64,000 nt of DNA from assembly GCF_904846605.1 (NCBI RefSeq), contig NZ_CAJHBI010000004.1:62001-126000 (forward strand), read 5' to 3'. Under the pieces are notes generated by a model. The model made no database searches, was not told the DNA's origin, and saw only the letters and a list, made by a program, of their open reading frames with translations. Shown in pieces: positions 17,226-25,434 of the stretch (position 1 is the first letter of the stretch; every line of letters starts with the position of its first letter). This DNA comes from Psychrobacter sp. 72-O-c (lineage in GTDB: Bacteria; Pseudomonadota; Gammaproteobacteria; Pseudomonadales; Moraxellaceae). The translations under genes were made by a program, and so were the position numbers.

Positions 17226-17831
17226 TTATTCCTTGTTCCAAGTAATTTTTCCAGATGTCTTCCGACCACTAACATTGTAGTAATGACCAGTGGCTACATT
17301 GTTTTCATTACCTATGTTTAAATCAACGAAGCCTATATGTGTTCTTAGGTTTGTATCATCTAGACTGTTTGGTCTATTTTCATAATTATAAACTAGTTTG
17401 TAACCGCGGATATCGTCATAAGTGATTGCCGCTGAAATGCTTTCTGAACTAGACTGTTCTGTAGTTAAAACTATTCTTATTTTATCCCAGCTTTGAGTAA
17501 TTTGAACTTTTCCATACCAATTAAAGTTCTCATGATCACTTTTACCATTACATGACCAATTGCCTGATATATCTGGAAGCTTCAATAATTTTGAGATAGG
17601 CTTTAGTTTCCAAAGCCAGTTATTAAAGGAATTATAAACGATATAGAACGATATTATAGTTAGTAGAACTGTGGAAATTAACGTTGGAACACTCTCAAAC
17701 CATGTTAGGTATCTAATAAGTTGCGAAACAATAAGAGCTGTCAAAATAGTAGATAAAGAATATAAAGTCTTGCCAACTTTGGATCTATTCATTCCATTTT
17801 GAACTGTATATTCGTGACCTTTAATAGACAT
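17226..17831 (-). CDS. Cap15-like 2TM beta-barrel effector (S-2TMbeta)
   Basis: A 201-residue protein with two hydrophobic helices near residues 23-42 and 47-66, followed by a beta-strand-rich soluble domain (about 85-201) without cysteine-rich or enzymatic motifs. The order 2TM then beta domain, the opening LPDISGNWSCNG, and the ending GHYYNVSGRKTSGKITW match the SMODS-associated 2TM beta-rich effector known as Cap15. In CBASS, Cap15 binds a cyclic nucleotide through its beta-barrel and disrupts the inner membrane. Here it faces a DAC-domain gene and no CD-NTase. GGAG lies 6 nt before the ATG. Assignment is by architecture and motif likeness; a structure comparison would be decisive. Confidence 0.75.
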   Translation of the reverse strand: MSIKGHEYTVQNGMNRSKVGKTLYSLSTILTALIVSQLIRYLTWFESVPTLISTVLLTIISFYIVYNSFNNWLWKLKPISKLLKLPDISGNWSCNGKSDHENFNWYGKVQITQSWDKIRIVLTTEQSSSESISAAITYDDIRGYKLVYNYENRPNSLDDTNLRTHIGFVDLNIGNENNVATGHYYNVSGRKTSGKITWNKE

Positions 17832-17935
17832 TTATACTCCAATTTTATTACTCTAAATTTTTAAGCATAACTACAGTGCATTTTATTATTTCTTATCTTC
17901 AAAGCCATTTCTTTGATGACTCATAGGAATAGTCC

Positions 17936-17956
17936 GTAGGGTGCGCCCAGCGCACC
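17936..17956. repeat. GTAGGGTGCGC short palindromic repeat
   Basis: GGTGCGC CCA GCGCACC forms a perfect 7-bp stem preceded by GTAG. A related copy is at 29867-29897. Palindromes of this GTAGGGTG type are scattered in many proteobacteria and look REP-like. Confidence 0.6.
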
Positions 17957-18012
17957 GATAAGACTAACTTTAAGGTTCAGACTAATTTATCACAAAATGG
18001 TTGCCTTGAGGC

Positions 18013-18166
18013 GCGGTTTAGCCCTGATTGTAGCGGATATACTTGGTTGGTCACTGGGTTGCGGGGGTTTGGCTAGAGGTGATCGCTCGAATGTTGGAAC
18101 GCCTCTCGCCTTAGCTCCGCCCCAGTGGGCAGCCAAGATAGGAGCGGAAAGCAGGATTAGCTCCCC
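18013..18166. ncRNA. Putative structured RNA or mobile palindromic element
   Basis: About 150 nt, visibly less AT-rich than its flanks. CTTGGTTG..CACTGGG (18042-18057) pairs with CCCAGTG..CAGCCAAG (18121-18137), and a further imperfect stem of about 20 bp continues inside. Outside it, TTTAGCCCTG pairs imperfectly with CAGGATTAGC. The internal loop between the two stems holds AGCGGA on both strands (GTAGCGGATAT and GGAGCGGAAAG). I recall similar AGCCCTGAT...AGCGGA...AGCAGGA...AGCTCC ends in other bacteria, notably Bacteroidota, but cannot confirm this. The transcribed strand is unknown. Confidence 0.45.
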
Positions 18167-18198
18167 CTACTTTTAAAAAATACTCAAAATTCAAACAC

Positions 18199-18228
18199 AA
18201 AAAAGGTGAGCCGAAGCCCACCTTTTTA
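18199..18228 (-). terminator. Rho-independent terminator after purL, UUCG loop
   Basis: On the minus strand GGTGGGC TTCG GCTCACC makes a stem capped by the stable UUCG tetraloop, followed by CCTTTTTT-type U run. It lies 20 bp after the purL stop. Confidence 0.9.
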
Positions 18229-18248
18229 TTATCTAAAACAATTACTTT

Positions 18249-21200
18249 CTAACGAACCCAAGCCCGCGCATTACGGAACATCCGCATCCAAGCGCCGTCT
18301 TCGTCCCAGACAGCCGGTTTCCAGCTATGATTGTACGCACGTAGCGTACGCTCAGGATGCGGCATCATAATCGTGACGCGACCATCGGTGCTACATAGAC
18401 CCGTGACACCGCCGACCGAACCGTTTGGATTGAGAGGATACGTCTCAGTTGGCTGACCTTGGCTGTCTACATAACGCATAGCTAGTTGGCCGTGTTTGGC
18501 CATACCGTCGATTTCTGTAGCATTAAGTGTGGCAAAGCCTTCGCCGTGGGCAACCGCAATCGGTAAGATACTGTCTTGCATGCCTTTGAATAATATTGAC
18601 TTGGTGCGCTCAACTTTTACGTTGACCGTACGCGCTTCAAAGCGAGCCGATTTATTCGCGATAAAGCGTGGGAAGTTCTCAGCTCCAGGGATTAAGTCTT
18701 TTAATTGTGCCATCATTTGACAACCGTTACAGACGCCAAGGGTAAAGGTTTCTGGACGAGCAAAGAAGCGGACAAACTGCATGCGCAAGTCGTCATGGAA
18801 TAAGATAGAGTTTGCCCAGCCCGAGCCTGCGCCCAATACGTCACCGTAGCTAAAGCCGCCACAAGTCACTAAACCTTCAAAATCGCGTAGATTAATACGG
18901 CCTTTTAGCAAGTCGCTCATGTGCACGTCTACTGCTTCAAAGCCTGCTTGGGTAAAGCCTGCTGCCATTTCTAACTGACCATTAACGCCTTGCTCCCGTA
19001 AGATAGCGACTTTTGGTTTATTGGCACGGCTATTAAGGTAAGGGGCTTCAATCGCTTGGCTCAAATCAAAGTTTGGCGTGGCAATAAGACCTTGATAGCT
19101 GCTATCGGTAATCAAGTCATATTCTTGTTGCACGCAAGCAGGATTATCACGGCGACGAGCGATTTGATAGCTGACCTGACTCCACTCTTGTTGTAACTTA
19201 CCACGGCTAAAGCTTAGGGTTTTATCGCCCATTAGCGTTGGGGTTTGGATAAGTAAACTTTCTTCTTCAGAGCTTTGACCAACTAAGCTCAGCATATCAC
19301 TGACGTTAAATTCTTCTGCCAATTGCATCAATGCTGGCACGTCTTCCGGCATGACTTGAATGACCGCGCCTAGCTCTTCACTGAACAGTTGACCCAATAA
19401 GTTATCATCGGTCAATGACAGCTTGATACCTTGGCGACTGGTAAATTGCATCTCAGCGATAGTTGCCAATAAGCCACCATCACCGATATCGTGATAGGCA
19501 CTGATAACGTCTTGCGCGTTACCCGCTTGGATAAAGTTAAAGAAATCGACCAAGTCGCTAGGCTGGGCTAAATCTGGGCAGTCATTACCCAATTGGCTAA
19601 GGGTTTGCGCGAGGATAGAACCACCTAAACGTAATTTACCTTTAGATAAGTCAATACGGTAAAACGCGCTATCGCCGTTAATTAGTTCAGGAGTTAGGGT
19701 TTGGGCCACGTCGACAACTGGAGCAAAAGCAGTAATCACCAAGCTCATTGGCGAGACTACTGACTTGTCTTGTGTACCTGCTTCTGCATCGTTATCCGTC
19801 CAATTGGCACGCATAGATAGCGAGTCTTTACCGACTGGAATAGCAATACCTAGCGCAGGGCAAAGCTCTTCGCCAATCGCATGCACGGCATCAAATAATG
19901 CTTCATCTTCCGCATCGTCACCACAAGCAGCCATCCAGTTTGCCGACATGGTGATATCTGATAACTGCGCAATGCGAGCACCAGCAATGTTAGTAATGGC
20001 TTCACCGACTGCCATGCGCGCAGAAGCAGTTGGGCTAATCAAGGCGACCGGCGTACGTTCACCGACACTCATGGCTTCACCGCTCATTGGTTGCCCATCA
20101 AGATTCAGCAGTCCTGAAGCGGTTACTGCACAGTCAGCTACAGGTACTTGATAGCGACCGACATACTGATCGCGCACCACCATGCCAGAGATAGAACGGT
20201 CACCAATACTGATTAAGAATGACTTGCTAGCGACGGTAGGATGACGTAAGACGTCAGTGATAGATTCGGCTAAATTAACGTCATCCAGCTCTAATGCTGG
20301 CAAAGTTGTCTCTTGACGGCTAAAGCTACGCTTCATCTGCGGCGTGCCACCAAGCAATACTTGCATCGGCATATCGACTGGCTGTTCCGCTAATAATTCA
20401 TCATCAACGATCAGCTGACGGACATCAGTTGCCGTGCCTAAGATGGCGTATGGGCAGCGCTCACGCGCACAAATCGCATCGAACTGGGCTTCGCTTTCAG
20501 GGTGAATTGCCAATACATAACGCTCTTGCGCTTCATTCGACCAAATTGCCATTGGTGACATACCAGCTTCTAACGACGGAATCTTACGCAAGTTTAGATG
20601 CGCGCCCATTTCATGGTCATTGACCAATTCTGGCATAGCATTTGATAAGCCGCCTGCGCCCACATCATGAAGAGAAACGATTGGATTACCATCTTTGCCG
20701 CCATTACTAACATCGACATCATTACCGGCTAGCGCCCAGCAGCGATCCATCACTTCTTGGCAACGACGTTCCATTTCAGCGTTATCACGTTGAACTGAGG
20801 CAAAGTCCAAGCCTTCATCTAATGAACCGCTATCAACCGAAGATGCCGCACCGCCACCCAAACCAATTTGCATCGCTGGGCCACCAAGAACGATTAATAA
20901 ATCACCTTGCTGAATGCTATTTTTTTCAATTAAGTTGCGTTTGATATTGCCATAACCGCCAGCCAGCATAATCGGCTTATGATAGCCGCGCATTTGGCTG
21001 CCATCTTTTGCCGCTGAGGTGTCAATCTGGAAGCTACGGAAATAACCGCAAAGGTTTGGACGACCAAACTCATTAGAGAAGTTGGCACTACCTAAAGGAG
21101 CCTCCGTCATAATCTCAAGGCTGGTTGCCATACGATCCGGCGTACCATAGTCTTTTGTACTGACCGTCCCGGACTGCTCCCACTTTTCTGCTAGCTCAGG

Positions 21201-22289
21201 AATATGGAGATGCGAGACATGAAAGCCAGTCAAGCCCGCTTTTGGCTTACCACCACGTCCGGTCGCGCCTTCATCACGAATCTCACCGCCAGCACCCGTT
21301 GCTGCACCAGCATAAGGAGCAATCGCGGTTGGGTGATTATGAGTTTCGACTTTCATTAAGATATCGATTTCTTCTTGATGAAAGCCATAGGGATGCGCTG
21401 ATTGTTCGTTGTTGGCATCATCAGTATTAGAAACAGGTACTGGATAAAAGCGCCAGCCTTCAGACCCTGCCATCACTGCCGCGTTGTCTTTATAAGCAGA
21501 CAAAATCCCTTGTGGATTAGATTGATAGGTGTTCTTAATCATTTGAAATAACGATTTAGCTTGGACTTCGCCATCAATCGTCCATTCAGCGTTAAAGATT
21601 TTATGACGGCAATGCTCAGAGTTGGCCTGCGCAAACATCATTAGCTCAACGTCAGTTGGATTGCGTTTTAGCTCATCGACATAGGCATTCATTAAATAGT
21701 CGATATCTTCGCTAGATAATGCAAAACCGAATTCTGTATTGGCTGATTCTAATGCTTCGCGCCCTTCCCCTATCACGTCGATATGATTCAATGATGCTGG
21801 CTGCTGATCATCAAATAATTTACTGGTCTCTGCTAAGTCATAAACCAAGCTTTGGGTCATACGGTCAAACAATAACTGCTCGGCGACTTTCGGCAAAGTT
21901 TTATCAGACCCACTATTAAGCGAAGTAGCTGCCAGTGTTAAGGTATAAACAATGACCCGCTCAACGCGATTGATCTCAATTTCACAGTTGTTAAAAATAT
22001 CAGTCGCTTTACTTGCCCATGGCGATATCGTACCGAAGCGTGGACCAACAATCACTTGTAATTGGTTGTCTTCTGGCGCAGTAATTTCAATATTGCCATT
22101 AGCCCCTTTATTAACACCAAGCAAATCTAATGCCTTTTTATGCTCATCACCGTCCAATTCCCGTGATAGCACATAGACTTGCTGAGTGCTGATCTGGGTA
22201 ACATTTAGCTCGGTTTTTTGCTGAAACTGACTGATGAGTTGCTGCGTCTGAAAGTCGGTTAAGAACGGTTGTCCGGCGATGGTCATCAT
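18249..22289 (-). CDS. purL: Phosphoribosylformylglycinamidine synthase
   Basis: Large single-chain FGAM synthase of de novo purine synthesis: formylglycinamide ribotide plus glutamine plus ATP gives FGAM. Domain order is an N-terminal PurS-like region, a linker, two AIR-synthase-related halves and a C-terminal class I glutaminase with nucleophile cysteine in LGVCNGCQMM. VETHNHPTAIAPYAGAATGAGGEIRD and LHDVGAGGLSNAMPEL-type ATP-binding motifs are visible. From the ATG at 22289 it is 1346 residues, near the usual 1295 or so. That start aligns with the MMxI N-terminus of relatives and leaves room for a TATAAT box at 22355. An in-frame ATG at 22334 would give 1361 residues but lies only about 14 nt from the predicted transcript start. 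Confidence 0.97.
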   Translation of the reverse strand: MMTIAGQPFLTDFQTQQLISQFQQKTELNVTQISTQQVYVLSRELDGDEHKKALDLLGVNKGANGNIEITAPEDNQLQVIVGPRFGTISPWASKATDIFNNCEIEINRVERVIVYTLTLAATSLNSGSDKTLPKVAEQLLFDRMTQSLVYDLAETSKLFDDQQPASLNHIDVIGEGREALESANTEFGFALSSEDIDYLMNAYVDELKRNPTDVELMMFAQANSEHCRHKIFNAEWTIDGEVQAKSLFQMIKNTYQSNPQGILSAYKDNAAVMAGSEGWRFYPVPVSNTDDANNEQSAHPYGFHQEEIDILMKVETHNHPTAIAPYAGAATGAGGEIRDEGATGRGGKPKAGLTGFHVSHLHIPELAEKWEQSGTVSTKDYGTPDRMATSLEIMTEAPLGSANFSNEFGRPNLCGYFRSFQIDTSAAKDGSQMRGYHKPIMLAGGYGNIKRNLIEKNSIQQGDLLIVLGGPAMQIGLGGGAASSVDSGSLDEGLDFASVQRDNAEMERRCQEVMDRCWALAGNDVDVSNGGKDGNPIVSLHDVGAGGLSNAMPELVNDHEMGAHLNLRKIPSLEAGMSPMAIWSNEAQERYVLAIHPESEAQFDAICARERCPYAILGTATDVRQLIVDDELLAEQPVDMPMQVLLGGTPQMKRSFSRQETTLPALELDDVNLAESITDVLRHPTVASKSFLISIGDRSISGMVVRDQYVGRYQVPVADCAVTASGLLNLDGQPMSGEAMSVGERTPVALISPTASARMAVGEAITNIAGARIAQLSDITMSANWMAACGDDAEDEALFDAVHAIGEELCPALGIAIPVGKDSLSMRANWTDNDAEAGTQDKSVVSPMSLVITAFAPVVDVAQTLTPELINGDSAFYRIDLSKGKLRLGGSILAQTLSQLGNDCPDLAQPSDLVDFFNFIQAGNAQDVISAYHDIGDGGLLATIAEMQFTSRQGIKLSLTDDNLLGQLFSEELGAVIQVMPEDVPALMQLAEEFNVSDMLSLVGQSSEEESLLIQTPTLMGDKTLSFSRGKLQQEWSQVSYQIARRRDNPACVQQEYDLITDSSYQGLIATPNFDLSQAIEAPYLNSRANKPKVAILREQGVNGQLEMAAGFTQAGFEAVDVHMSDLLKGRINLRDFEGLVTCGGFSYGDVLGAGSGWANSILFHDDLRMQFVRFFARPETFTLGVCNGCQMMAQLKDLIPGAENFPRFIANKSARFEARTVNVKVERTKSILFKGMQDSILPIAVAHGEGFATLNATEIDGMAKHGQLAMRYVDSQGQPTETYPLNPNGSVGGVTGLCSTDGRVTIMMPHPERTLRAYNHSWKPAVWDEDGAWMRMFRNARAWVR

Positions 22290-22354
22290 AAAGGCATATT
22301 CCATAGGATGGGCAAAGATAGGCATCACTGCCATACAAAGTAAAAGGTCGAGGT

Positions 22355-22360
22355 ATTATA
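22355..22360 (-). promoter_or_regulatory. Candidate -10 box of purL
   Basis: TATAAT on the minus strand, about 65 bp before the preferred purL start. A TTGACC lies at 22384-22389 but the 23-bp spacing is too long for a standard promoter, so the -35 is unclear. Confidence 0.4.
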
Positions 22361-22674
22361 ACAAGAAGACCTGAAATAAGCAGGGTCAAAGCGCGATAAA
22401 TTCATCTTAGTTAGTAGTAATCAGATAGAGCAAAGAGGTTCAATCAATACTTTTATATTCTATTTTTCTTAAATTTTGATTTTATTAAAGTAGGTCATAC
22501 ATCAATGAATATGCTTTTTACTCAACTGTTGTAGTCCTTACAAACGCTCACATCCTATTACTGGCAGCCTATATAACTGCATGGGTATCTGTCGTTATTC
22601 TATATAACGTTAATAAACAAAAACACTATTAAAAAACGCACATCAAAAGCAATTCAACTCAATAAGGACATATT
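22361..22674. other. Divergent intergenic region purL / PNPOx gene
   Basis: About 310 bp of AT-rich sequence between divergent genes, presumably holding the promoter of the PNPOx-like gene. I see no further gene, repeat or hairpin. Confidence 0.4.
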
Positions 22675-23169
22675 ATGAGTAAGCAAGAAAAAATTGACAA
22701 AATCCAAGAAGTTATCAAAGACGTTAAATTTGCCATGATGACCACTATAAATAAGAAAGGTGATCTACATGCTTGGCCAATGACTACTACTGAAACTAGC
22801 ATCGGTGCTAAAGAAATCTGGTTCATTGGTGACAAAACCTCAGACGTCGTTAAAGATATTCAAGATAACCCAAGAGTAGGTCTGTCTTATGCAACCCAAG
22901 ATGCTAAGAACTATGTTTCTGTGAGTGGTAATGCAGATTTGTCAGATGACAAAGACAAACTAGATGAGCTGTGGTCACCCATTGCTAGTGCTTTTTTTGA
23001 ACACGGTAAAGAAGATGAAAATGTTCAATTAATTAAAGTCGTACCTCATGGAGTTGAGTGCTGGATTAGCGGTAGCTCTACGATAAATATGTTCAAGATG
23101 GCTTCTGCTGCCATGCAAGACGGTAAGACGGCTGAAGATGTAGGCGAGCAGTTCAATATCTCTCTATAG
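22675..23169 (+). CDS. Pyridoxamine 5'-phosphate oxidase-like protein, copy 1 (general stress protein 26 family)
   Basis: A 164-residue protein of the flavin-binding split-barrel (PNPOx-like) superfamily, resembling small general stress FMN/FAD-binding proteins. KEIWFIGDKTSD, VGLSYATQDAKNYVSVSGNADL and KVVPHGVECW follow the usual strand order of the barrel. A true pyridoxamine oxidase would be longer and dimeric with a C-terminal signature that is missing here, so vitamin B6 synthesis is not implied. AAGGA precedes the ATG. A closely similar paralogue follows at 23457. Role is unknown beyond possible flavin or stress function. Confidence 0.85.
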   Translation: MSKQEKIDKIQEVIKDVKFAMMTTINKKGDLHAWPMTTTETSIGAKEIWFIGDKTSDVVKDIQDNPRVGLSYATQDAKNYVSVSGNADLSDDKDKLDELWSPIASAFFEHGKEDENVQLIKVVPHGVECWISGSSTINMFKMASAAMQDGKTAEDVGEQFNISL

Positions 23170-23202
23170 TATTATGAAGTGACCCTATGAGATATTAATC
23201 TG

Positions 23203-23238
23203 AAGCGTCAGTAAGAGTATTTCTTATTGGCGTTTTTT
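23203..23238 (+). terminator. Rho-independent terminator between PNPOx copies
   Basis: CGTCAGTAAGA pairs with TCTTATTGGCG (two G-T wobbles) around a GTATT loop and ends in six T. The two paralogues are therefore probably separate transcripts. Confidence 0.8.
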
Positions 23239-23456
23239 ATGAGCTAGATTTTAGGTGTAAGTTCGATAAAGGTGAGCTTACAAACTTTCACAGCGTATTA
23301 CAGACTACCTCTATTGTTATATCGGCTTATCTCGCTATATTAATAGCTGATTATGATTGAGCGTACAATACAACTTGTTCATTATAAAGTCAGTTTATAG
23401 TCAACAAACCAGTTATTCTCAAACCATAAATACTTTAGACCACAAGGATGAATATT

Positions 23457-23951
23457 ATGAGTAAGCAAGAACAAATGGATAAAATCCAAGCTCTAGTCAA
23501 AGACGTCAAATACACTATGTTGACTACCCGAACTAGCGAGGATCATCTGCATTCTTGTCCGATGAATACCACTGAAACCAGCATTGGGGCAAAAGAGATT
23601 TGGTTCATTGGTCATAAACCTTCTGAAACCGTAGAAAACATTAAGAAGCACCCACAAGTAAACCTTGCTTACACCACTCAAGATGATAAAGACTACTTGT
23701 CTATAACCGGCAAAGCAGAACTGGTCGAAGACAAAGAAAAGCTCGATGAATTATGGTCAACTATCTACAATGCTTATTTTGAGCATGGTAAAGAAGATCC
23801 AGAAGTTCAGTTGATAAAAGTAGTACCCCACGGTGCAGAATATTGGGCTAACGGCAACTCGTTTGCTAATGTGTTCAAAATTACTGCCGCTGCGGTAACA
23901 GACAGTGCTATTGAGAAAAGCTTAGGTGAGAACTTCTCGATAACGCTATAA
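23457..23951 (+). CDS. Pyridoxamine 5'-phosphate oxidase-like protein, copy 2
   Basis: Paralogue of the preceding gene: the same MSKQE opening, KEIWFIGHKPSE, VNLAYTTQDDKDYLSITGKAEL, and KVVPHGAEYW in matching order, with most differences conservative. Same length (164 residues) from the ATG at 23457, which has AAGGA 8-10 nt upstream; an in-frame ATG at 23448 sits too close to that site. The pair arose by tandem duplication and has diverged clearly, so both copies are probably under selection. Like copy 1 it is assigned to the flavin-binding split-barrel superfamily only. Confidence 0.85.
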   Translation: MSKQEQMDKIQALVKDVKYTMLTTRTSEDHLHSCPMNTTETSIGAKEIWFIGHKPSETVENIKKHPQVNLAYTTQDDKDYLSITGKAELVEDKEKLDELWSTIYNAYFEHGKEDPEVQLIKVVPHGAEYWANGNSFANVFKITAAAVTDSAIEKSLGENFSITL

Positions 23952-24081
23952 CTTCAATTTGGAAATCGCGTTTTAGAATAGAGTTTCATAATAAAAATTT
24001 TGATAGAATTTGATAGCAATGCGCAATAATAGCATTTGATGATAGAGAGAGTAATATCTTAACTATAAATTAAATTTCCAT

Positions 24082-24122
24082 AAAAAACGCCAGTAGCGAT
24101 GAGCTTACTGGCGTTTTTTTTC
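24082..24122. terminator. Bidirectional terminator between PNPOx copy 2 and pgsA
   Basis: CGCCAGTA pairs with TACTGGCG, flanked by A6 on one side and T8 on the other. It serves both converging transcripts. Confidence 0.88.
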
Positions 24123-24151
24123 AATAAAATTTTACTCTTAACCTTCTAAAA

Positions 24152-24814
24152 CTAGCCACTTTGCTTTAAATAAGGCCACGCTGCTTTAAGGTAAATGAAC
24201 ATCGACCATAAGGTTAAGATGACTGCTGCTACCATTAAGATATAGCCAATCATCTCAAGCGACTCCCAGTTCAACAGTAGCACAGTGATAGCAACCATTT
24301 GAAAAGTGGTCTTAAGCTTACCCACATAAGAGACGGCCACACTAGTGCTTTTGCCCAGCTCTGCCATCCATTCACGTAACGCAGAAACTGCAATCTCACG
24401 TGAGATAATTACAATCGCGGCAATCGCCATAATAATATTGGGATGCCACTGCACCAAAATAATCAGCGCCGCGGCTACCATAAGCTTATCAGCGACTGGA
24501 TCTAAGAACCGTCCAAAAGCGGATACCACATTAAGCTTGCGGGCAAAATAACCATCAAGCCAATCGGTAATCGCCGCAATAACAAACACTGCGGTCAACA
24601 ATAAATGTCGCAGTAGGCTATCGCTAAATTCGCTCATCCCTACCCGTGCGATAACGTTATCCGAAATCGCAGGCATCCCAATACCCATTGCCGGCGGCCA
24701 ATAAGCAATCGCGACAAACAGCGGAATCATTAAGATGCGCGCGATAGTTAGGTTATTAGGCAAATTAAAAATACTTTTCGTATTCTGTGCTTGCAAGTGT
24801 GTGCTCTCGGTCAT
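24152..24814 (-). CDS. pgsA: Phosphatidylglycerophosphate synthase
   Basis: CDP-diacylglycerol--glycerol-3-phosphate 3-phosphatidyltransferase, the committed step to phosphatidylglycerol and cardiolipin in the inner membrane. The CDP-alcohol phosphotransferase motif is complete: DWLDGYFARK followed by GRFLDPVADKLM, giving the DG..AR..G...D...D pattern. Four to six hydrophobic segments are visible. At 220 residues it is longer than the usual 180-190; the extra residues are an N-terminal tail and a loop after the first membrane helix (MPAISDNVIARVGMSEF). It converges on the PNPOx pair with a shared terminator. Confidence 0.94.
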   Translation of the reverse strand: MTESTHLQAQNTKSIFNLPNNLTIARILMIPLFVAIAYWPPAMGIGMPAISDNVIARVGMSEFSDSLLRHLLLTAVFVIAAITDWLDGYFARKLNVVSAFGRFLDPVADKLMVAAALIILVQWHPNIIMAIAAIVIISREIAVSALREWMAELGKSTSVAVSYVGKLKTTFQMVAITVLLLNWESLEMIGYILMVAAVILTLWSMFIYLKAAWPYLKQSG

Positions 24815-25434
24815 GGCAAACCTAGTTTAGTGTAAACGTAAGAATGGCCGCTAGCTTAGCATTTTTCACGTCTCTCGTCATGCGCTCTGTGTATGCTCAT
24901 TGATAGCAAAGAAATGTTATAGAACACCTATACCTTTTGGAACCATGCCAGCCCTTCAAAACTATGCTTGCTTTCAAAAATGTGCCTGTCATTTAAAACC
25001 ATATCATTAAAAATAATATTTATTTTAATCGTTTTCTACTAGCTATCTAAATCAGTATCTAGAAGAAAAAATTATCCTATTTCAAGAACCTCTGCACTAA
25101 ATTTTAAAAATGTGACAATGTAGTACAACCCACATAATCGTAATGTCATGTAACCAAGCTAGCGCAACCAGTATAACTTCCGCTATGATGAACATAGGAA
25201 GGACACAGTTGTACACTGAAATTCATAAGTAGAAGTAAGAAAGATTTCATTTACCAATTACTGTCCTTGTCTTTATAACTATTTAGCTTTACAAATAATA
25301 AGTCTCATAAACATCAGTAAAGAAAGATTAATAATAATAAGTAACAACCGCTGCATTGGTAGTCAGCTACATAATCAGCTTTCCTCAGCCCACAATATCT
25401 CCTTTGTGGGTCTTTTTTTGTCTTTAAATTCCGC
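24815..25434. other. Intergenic region with an orphan plus-strand terminator
   Basis: About 620 bp between two minus-strand genes, with no convincing coding sequence. Its 3' end carries a terminator pointing on the plus strand (25389-25419), which no annotated gene explains; a small RNA is possible. Confidence 0.45.
25389..25419 (+). terminator. Orphan Rho-independent terminator, plus strand
   Basis: CCCACAA pairs with TTGTGGG around an 8-nt loop and is followed by TC and seven T on the plus strand only. Both neighbouring genes are on the minus strand, so it would end an unannotated transcript. Confidence 0.65.

Noticed and set aside
15479-17831. Canonical CBASS with a CD-NTase
   Set aside because: No CD-NTase motif (GS followed by the D-x-D pair of the nucleotidyltransferase fold) is seen; the nucleotide-handling domain matches DAC instead.
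18013-18166. Integron attC site
   Set aside because: The hairpin lacks the GTTRRRY/RYYYAAC core sites and no integrase or cassette array is present.
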